NCBI RefSeq assembly: GCF_014652795.1
Contig: NZ_BMZM01000002.1
Span: forward strand, 124,001 to 188,000
Direction of reading: 5' to 3'
Length of the DNA stretch: 64,000 nt
DNA from: Kushneria pakistanensis
GTDB lineage: Bacteria; Pseudomonadota; Gammaproteobacteria; Pseudomonadales; Halomonadaceae
Shown: positions 59,936-64,000 of the stretch, piece by piece
Position numbering within the stretch: position 1 is the first letter of the stretch
Layout: each line of letters starts with the position of its first letter
Position numbers and translations under genes: made by a program
Notes under the pieces: model-generated
Databases searched by the model: none
Seen by the model: only the letters and a program-made list of their open reading frames with translations
Told to the model about the DNA's origin: nothing

Positions 59936-60862
59936 TCAGACCCGAATATCTTCCGGCCCGCGTATCTCGGTCTCGATGCGCACGCCGGTGGCACGCTCTT
60001 CGTTGGAGAAGCCATCAAACGTGCTCAGATCACCGAAATCCAGTCCGGTCAGCGCCTCGATACGCGCCACGCTGCGCTGATACGTTCGATACTGACCGAA
60101 CATGAAGCCGAGCTGATCCAGTCCGTCACCCTGCTCTATCATGTAGGCCGTCGCCGAGGCGCGACCGTCATCGCCCATGAAGGCCACCACCTTCCAGTAG
60201 GCCTCGGGAAGGCGGATGCCGCGGTAAACACGATCATCCGGATCGAGAACGGGGCCGGAGAACACCGTGATGCGCTGGCGATCGGCGCGGGCGTTCTCCA
60301 GCAGGTAGTCTTCAAGGCCCAGCCAGGTCTGCTGATTGAACCCCGCCAGCTGGGGCGTGGCGTTGGTAAAATAGAAGGTATCGTCGTTGGCCGTCTGTGC
60401 CTGCTCGCCCCAGTTGGGGTCGGTGCGGCGCACCAGATGGCCGCGATCGAGCGGGTTACGGCTGTAGATATCCGGACCGGCCTGCAGGTCACGAGCGATA
60501 CGCGGATCAAAGCGCCAGTAATCGCTGCCGCGAGTAATGCTGACCAGCGCGCTGCCGTCGATATTGACCGCGGTAAACAGGGCAAGCCTGCGGCTTTGGG
60601 ACATCACCAGTGAGAAATGGGTGTAATCAAGGCGCCCATCCTCACGCCCGGGCACCGGTGTCACGTCCTCGGCCAGCGCATCGGACGGCACCGGCAGTGC
60701 TACCGGCATATCCATCAGAAAATCCGGGTCAAAGCCGTCACGAGTGGCCAGCTCGGCCACCGTGGCGGCCCGGGCCGTGGGCGGCTCGGCCAGCGCCGTG
60801 GCGGCAGGGTCGATCAGGCGGCGCATATCGCGAAGAGCGGGGCGTTGTCTTGTGTCGGACAT
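59936..60862 (-). CDS. DNA/RNA non-specific endonuclease
   Basis: A 308-residue beta-beta-alpha-Me (NucA/EndoG) nuclease. The active-site DRGHLVRRTDPNWG is near residue 150, with the catalytic His, and the conserved downstream Asn is in FYFTNATPQLAGFNQQTWLGLEDYLL. The VFSGPVLDPDDRVYRG strand follows. No signal peptide is evident, which is unusual for this normally exported class. AGGAAG lies before the ATG at 60862. It is 48 bases downstream of a GGDEF-EAL gene on the same strand. It may be a nutritional nuclease or act inside the cell. Confidence 0.85.
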   Translation of the reverse strand: MSDTRQRPALRDMRRLIDPAATALAEPPTARAATVAELATRDGFDPDFLMDMPVALPVPSDALAEDVTPVPGREDGRLDYTHFSLVMSQSRRLALFTAVNIDGSALVSITRGSDYWRFDPRIARDLQAGPDIYSRNPLDRGHLVRRTDPNWGEQAQTANDDTFYFTNATPQLAGFNQQTWLGLEDYLLENARADRQRITVFSGPVLDPDDRVYRGIRLPEAYWKVVAFMGDDGRASATAYMIEQGDGLDQLGFMFGQYRTYQRSVARIEALTGLDFGDLSTFDGFSNEERATGVRIETEIRGPEDIRV

Positions 60863-60910
60863 GAGGGCGCTTCCTGGCAGGTGATGTTTCAAGCTTGGCA
60901 GAGATGGCAC

Positions 60911-62482
60911 TCAGGGCTGGACCGTTTCATGAGATCGAGTGAGATACTCATACAACGCATGCGCCGGCATCGGTCGGCCAAAAAGATAGCCCTGACCGAA
61001 GTGACAGCCCTGCTGCGTCAGATTTTCGGCCAGACGCTCATCCTCGATGCCCTCGGCCACCACTGCCATGCCCAGCGAGCGACCCATGGCGATCATCAGG
61101 CGCACCAGATTGTCCTGGCGAATCTCTTCGGCATCGAAAAAGGAGCGATCAATCTTGATCTTGTCGATATCCAGCCTAGCCAGATGGTAAAGCCCGGAAT
61201 AGCCGGTGCCGAAGTCATCCAGCGACACGCGCACCCCCATATCGTGCAGTCGGCTCAGATTCTGCTGGACCACGTCCAGACGCTCAATGAGCACGTTTTC
61301 GGTAATTTCGACCTCTAGACGATCGGCCGGAAAGGCATGTGCCTCCAGCAGCGCCGCCATCTGCGCGGTGAAGTCCTCATCTTCCAGATAGGAGGCGGTG
61401 ATATTGACCGCCAAAAAGGGCGCTCCGGGCCATTGGCGAGCGTCACGCATGGCAATGTCCAGAAGATAGCGGGTCATTTCCGGCATCAGCCCCAGGGTTT
61501 CAATCAGCGGGATGAACTCATCGGGCGGGACCAGTCCACGCTCGGGATGCTGCCAGCGGGCCAGAATTTCAACGCCCGCCGTTTTTCGGCTTTCAAGCGC
61601 CACCACCGGCTGATAAAACGGCACGATCTCGCCATGATCCAGTGCCTGGCGCAGGCGCTGTGCGCGGCGGGCCTCCTCCTGCTGTGCCTCGGTCAGACAG
61701 TCGCTTTGCATTCGTATCTGCTCGCCAGCCCGTCTGGCATCGTGCATGGCGCCGTAGGCCGTAGCCAGCAGCTGATCCGCCGTCAGGGCATGCAGGGGCG
61801 CGACGGCAATCCCGATGGTCGTGTCCAGCTGAACCCGTCGGTTACCGCAGACCAGCGGCTGCTTGACCTGGCGCTGCAGGGCCCGGGCCTGATCGAGCAG
61901 CTCACCTGCACTCAGGGCACCGGTCAGGGCAATCACGAACTCATCGCCTCCCGGCCGTCCCAGCAGCGGGTCGCCCACGGCCCGAATACTGCTGAGCCGA
62001 TCGGCAATGCGACGCAGGGCATAATCCCCCGCCGTATTGCCGTAGGCGTCATTGATGGCCTGAAAGCCCTGAATATCGATGACCAGCAGCGCGGTCTGCT
62101 CCAGCTGGGGGTCCAGCCGGGCATGCAGCCGCGCCATGAAATAATGCCGATTCATCAGCCCGGTCAGGGCATCGTGCTGGGCCAGATGATTGCCACGCGC
62201 GCGCGCGGCCAGCAACTCGCGATAGCGATTTCGCAGCCGCCAGGTCAGCCGCAGGGATAAAAGACTCGGCACCACCATGGCAATGGCGGCAAAGGCAGTA
62301 CAGGTCAGGATAAAGCGCCAGCGTGAGGCGTTATCAAGATCCGGAGGCGGTCCCCAGTTCAGAAGGCGAAAGACGTGTGCTTCCAGCCAGAACATCCAGA
62401 TCAGGGCGATCAGAAAGAGGGTTACAAGCGTGGCCGCAAAGAGCACAAGCCCTTGGCGCAGGAGATAACCTTTGGTTCGCAT
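60911..62482 (-). CDS. membrane-anchored GGDEF-EAL cyclic-di-GMP protein
   Basis: A 523-residue protein with two N-terminal membrane segments (residues about 10-32 and 53-78) enclosing a short periplasmic loop, too short for a known sensor domain. GGDEF is intact (RPGGDEFVIAL near 175-185), and the EAL domain reads VEILARWQHP, NITASYLEDEDF, VEITENVLI, LDDFGTGYSGL and KIDRSFFDAEE. EIL replaces EAL, an allowed variant. The expected activity is c-di-GMP synthesis and/or hydrolysis. It is followed on the same strand by the nuclease gene. The second such protein in the window lies at 14380-16512. Confidence 0.9.
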   Translation of the reverse strand: MRTKGYLLRQGLVLFAATLVTLFLIALIWMFWLEAHVFRLLNWGPPPDLDNASRWRFILTCTAFAAIAMVVPSLLSLRLTWRLRNRYRELLAARARGNHLAQHDALTGLMNRHYFMARLHARLDPQLEQTALLVIDIQGFQAINDAYGNTAGDYALRRIADRLSSIRAVGDPLLGRPGGDEFVIALTGALSAGELLDQARALQRQVKQPLVCGNRRVQLDTTIGIAVAPLHALTADQLLATAYGAMHDARRAGEQIRMQSDCLTEAQQEEARRAQRLRQALDHGEIVPFYQPVVALESRKTAGVEILARWQHPERGLVPPDEFIPLIETLGLMPEMTRYLLDIAMRDARQWPGAPFLAVNITASYLEDEDFTAQMAALLEAHAFPADRLEVEITENVLIERLDVVQQNLSRLHDMGVRVSLDDFGTGYSGLYHLARLDIDKIKIDRSFFDAEEIRQDNLVRLMIAMGRSLGMAVVAEGIEDERLAENLTQQGCHFGQGYLFGRPMPAHALYEYLTRSHETVQP

Positions 62483-62546
62483 GGGAAGAAGTACCAGAAG
62501 TCGCGAGCGCTGACTGACAGCAAATTGTTAAGGAACAACTAATGCT

Positions 62547-62684
62547 ATGACAGACGTATCGGCCGCTACTTTAATCTTCTATACCCTGCGTTCATATCAC
62601 TGGTTAAGTATTGCGCTGTGGCAAAGCCATTTTCTGATGCGAAAAACCGCGCCTGACACGTGCCGGCGCCGGTTTAATCAATGA
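62547..62684 (+). CDS. possible small protein, 45 aa
   Basis: A 45-codon frame beginning MTDVSAATLIFYTLRSYHW, with a short hydrophobic stretch and a basic tail. AAGGA lies about 14 bases upstream, and a minimal ATG-CTA-TGA frame overlaps its start. No family is recognised; it may be chance in a 217-base gap between divergent genes. Confidence 0.2.
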   Translation: MTDVSAATLIFYTLRSYHWLSIALWQSHFLMRKTAPDTCRRRFNQ

Positions 62685-62699
62685 AGGGTCAGGGGATGA

Positions 62700-62897
62700 T
62701 CAGGCCCTTGAAAGCCGATTGATCTGACCGCGCATGCGCTCGCGCAGGGAGGGCGCCGCCAGCCGGTGCAGGTCATGCGGGGTACAGCGAATGACCCGGC
62801 CATGCATTCTGACCAGACAGTCATTGCCATCGGTACACACTGGATGGATATCGCGCTGTACAAGTCTTTCCATTTCCCGTGACGTCAGACCCAGCAT
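62700..62897 (-). CDS. hypothetical protein, 65 aa
   Basis: Not recognised. A 65-residue basic protein (LTSREMERLVQRDIHPVCTD and on to GRVIRCTPHDLHRLAA), with two Cys and no membrane segment. The ATG at 62897 has GGAG 8 bases upstream; a longer frame to 62960 lacks a ribosome site. Codon use fits the genome. It is downstream of the DUF2256 gene on the same strand and may be in its operon. Confidence 0.55.
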   Translation of the reverse strand: MLGLTSREMERLVQRDIHPVCTDGNDCLVRMHGRVIRCTPHDLHRLAAPSLRERMRGQINRLSRA

Positions 62898-62984
62898 GAG
62901 CGTTGCTCCGTGACCGTGGATGGCATCTATCGGGCGCAGCATGGCGAGCCCGGATGTCATCACGATGACGCGAAGATAACAGTG

Positions 62985-63119
62985 TCATGACTTCGATCGT
63001 CGACAGCGCTCGGAGCAGTAGATCACGTTGTCCCAGTCACGCGCCCACTTTTTGCGCCAGGTAAAGGGGCGGCCGCATACCGGGCAGGTCTTGGTCGGCA
63101 GGTCGGACTTCTTTCGCAT
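62985..63119 (-). CDS. DUF2256 domain zinc-ribbon-like small protein
   Basis: A 44-residue protein reading [19 protein letters not shown], then [20 protein letters not shown] to an RRSKS end. This is the complete DUF2256 pattern: a CPVC and a CSERC pair, probably binding one zinc, around an aromatic/basic WxxKW segment. Function is unknown; some members sit beside photolyase/cryptochrome genes, not seen here. Its ATG shares one base with the stop of the upstream DUF6438 gene (TGATG), indicating coupled translation. Confidence 0.88.
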   Translation of the reverse strand: MRKKSDLPTKTCPVCGRPFTWRKKWARDWDNVIYCSERCRRSKS

Positions 63120-63679
63120 CAGTTCAAAGGCGCCGTCACCGCGCTGGACGTCGAAGGCGTGCCGATCCAGTTCGAAATGCCAAGCCGGTCGGGGATCTCT
63201 TCATCGAGCAGGCGCGTCAGCGACAGGGCACTGGCCGAACGGCAGCCGCCATCATGCAAAAGCCTCGCCTGGCGCCCGTCACGACCGGTCCAGGTCACGG
63301 TGTACTGCGACATGTCGGTGACCCTTGGCCCGCAGTTGGTGGATTCACGCTGCTGGTTCATCACCGGCTGCCAGGGCGCAAGCGTACGCTGAAGCTGCGT
63401 GAACGCCTGTTCGCCGTTCTGACGGGCCTGCCGGCCGTAGACCTGCGTATGTTCCCGGCCCACGAAACGGGTCGTCCCGTCGGCGAGCACCTCTACCGAG
63501 TAGACCGGGCAGAAGCCGTGACAGGGGCCGACATCGTAGCGAATACTGGCCAGATCGCCGGCCGTCGGGGTTCGCCCGGTGTCGCTTCGCTGCGAGGGCT
63601 GTGTGTGATCACCGCCGGCGCAGCCCGCCAGCAGCAGTGCCGTACCCGCCAAAAACCCGGACGAGAAACAGGATTTCAT
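63119..63679 (-). CDS. DUF6438 domain lipoprotein
   Basis: A 186-residue lipoprotein with lipobox LLAGC near residue 16-20 ([20 protein letters not shown]). A DUF6438-like domain follows: [31 protein letters not shown], with the conserved GPCxGxCPVY. [15 protein letters not shown] and a further Cys in [13 protein letters not shown] suggest disulfides. Function unknown. GGAG lies six bases before the ATG at 63679; a longer frame from 63820 is rejected. The stop overlaps the DUF2256 start. Confidence 0.82.
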   Translation of the reverse strand: MKSCFSSGFLAGTALLLAGCAGGDHTQPSQRSDTGRTPTAGDLASIRYDVGPCHGFCPVYSVEVLADGTTRFVGREHTQVYGRQARQNGEQAFTQLQRTLAPWQPVMNQQRESTNCGPRVTDMSQYTVTWTGRDGRQARLLHDGGCRSASALSLTRLLDEEIPDRLGISNWIGTPSTSSAVTAPLN

Positions 63680-63749
63680 ACGCAGCTCCCTGAAGCATGA
63701 GTCATGGCCCCGTGGGTCACACGAGGCGGCATGGTTCAAGCGTAGTTCG

Positions 63750-64000
63750 TTACTCTCGGGTCCTCCCCGGCGGATGCAGGTTTTCGCCCCAGCGCGGCAT
63801 GCCGTCGATCTCGATATCAAAGAGATCCAGCGCGCGCGCCACGCTGTGATCCACCATCTCCTCGAGCGTGGCCGGTCGGGCGTAGAAGGCCGGTACCGGG
63901 GGAAACAGGATGGCGCCCATCTCGGTCAGGCTGGTCATGGTGCGCAGATGCCCCAGATGCAGCGGCGTTTCCCGCAGCATCAGTACCAGCCGGCGCCGCT
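63750..64000 (-). CDS. ubiX: flavin prenyltransferase UbiX, C-terminal part (runs off the window)
   Basis: The visible 83 codons read RRRLVLMLRETPLHLGHLRTM, then LTEMGAILFPPVPAFYARPATLEEMVDHSVARALDLFDIE, the C-terminal third of UbiX. UbiX prenylates FMN to make the cofactor of UbiD in ubiquinone synthesis. RETP, PP.PAFY and the final VARALD helix are family signatures. The gene continues beyond base 64000, so its start is not seen. Confidence 0.9.
   Translation of the reverse strand, partial: RRRLVLMLRETPLHLGHLRTMTSLTEMGAILFPPVPAFYARPATLEEMVDHSVARALDLFDIEIDGMPRWGENLHPPGRTRE

Noticed and set aside
1-64000. CRISPR arrays, tRNA/rRNA genes, insertion sequences, prophage genes
   Set aside because: No regularly spaced repeats, transposase, integrase or structural RNA signature was found on reading either strand.

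Overview
The window looks like the chromosome of a moderately GC-rich gammaproteobacterium. Gene content and protein style (AraFGH, PpsA/PpsR, MdaB, YccS, OmpW, UbiX, YqhC/YqhD, many amino-acid and sugar catabolic genes) point to a Halomonas/Kushneria-type member of the Halomonadaceae. That assignment is inference, because no rRNA or tRNA gene was found. No CRISPR array, prophage, insertion sequence or replication origin was recognised.

Layout. 1-3.5 kb: an internally deleted pepE remnant, an ABM monooxygenase, two SDR oxidoreductases and a cell-wall hydrolase. 3.5-10.2 kb: a DUF2235 hydrolase, an AtoE-like short-chain fatty acid transporter, and two tandem paralogous secreted carboxylesterases. 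10.4-12.8 kb: a polysaccharide flippase and a CapA-like protein. 13-20.5 kb: an M20 amidohydrolase, a PAS-GGDEF-EAL protein, a YccS-like membrane protein, and mdaB with a divergent LysR regulator. 20.6-23.3 kb: an AT-rich family 8 glycosyltransferase cassette lying between a decayed ugd fragment and intact ugd. 23.5-27.2 kb: dgoD, dgoA, dgoK and an IclR regulator. 27.4-35.7 kb: MscS channel, glyoxalase I, ElaA, an M42 peptidase, ompW, an NlpC/P60 lipoprotein, a DUF3298 lipoprotein coupled to aroQ, an AEC transporter and a DCC-family pseudogene. 35.7-43.2 kb: periplasmic galM, araFGH, an MFS sugar porter and an aldose 1-dehydrogenase. 43.4-48.4 kb: ppsA/ppsR, a HAD phosphatase and a YbaK-family deacylase. 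48.5-55.7 kb: an asparagine/3-hydroxyaspartate catabolic island. 55.9-58.3 kb: AT-rich yqhD/yqhC. 58.5-64 kb: a Tat-exported lactonase-fold protein, a nuclease, a GGDEF-EAL protein, small proteins, a DUF6438 lipoprotein and the end of ubiX.

How the genes work together. Two loci about 8 kb apart (dgoDAK-iclR, and galM-araHGF / MFS-SDR) together give uptake, mutarotation, C1 oxidation, dehydration, phosphorylation and aldol cleavage. This is an oxidative De Ley-Doudoroff-type route for D-galactose, possibly also taking L-arabinose; only a dedicated lactonase is not evident. The 48.5-55.7 kb island combines a periplasmic and a cytoplasmic asparaginase, a dicarboxylate/amino-acid symporter, a RidA protein, an L-threo-3-hydroxyaspartate dehydratase-like enzyme, a D-threo-3-hydroxyaspartate dehydratase and a YheO-type regulator. 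It reads as a dedicated route that drains asparagine and both threo-hydroxyaspartate enantiomers into aspartate and oxaloacetate.

Three genes are visibly broken: pepE by internal deletion, a DCC/DUF393 gene by an in-frame amber codon, and a second ugd copy by truncation and a deletion between short direct repeats. The ugd/glycosyltransferase junction and the hydroxyaspartate island are the most informative parts of the window.
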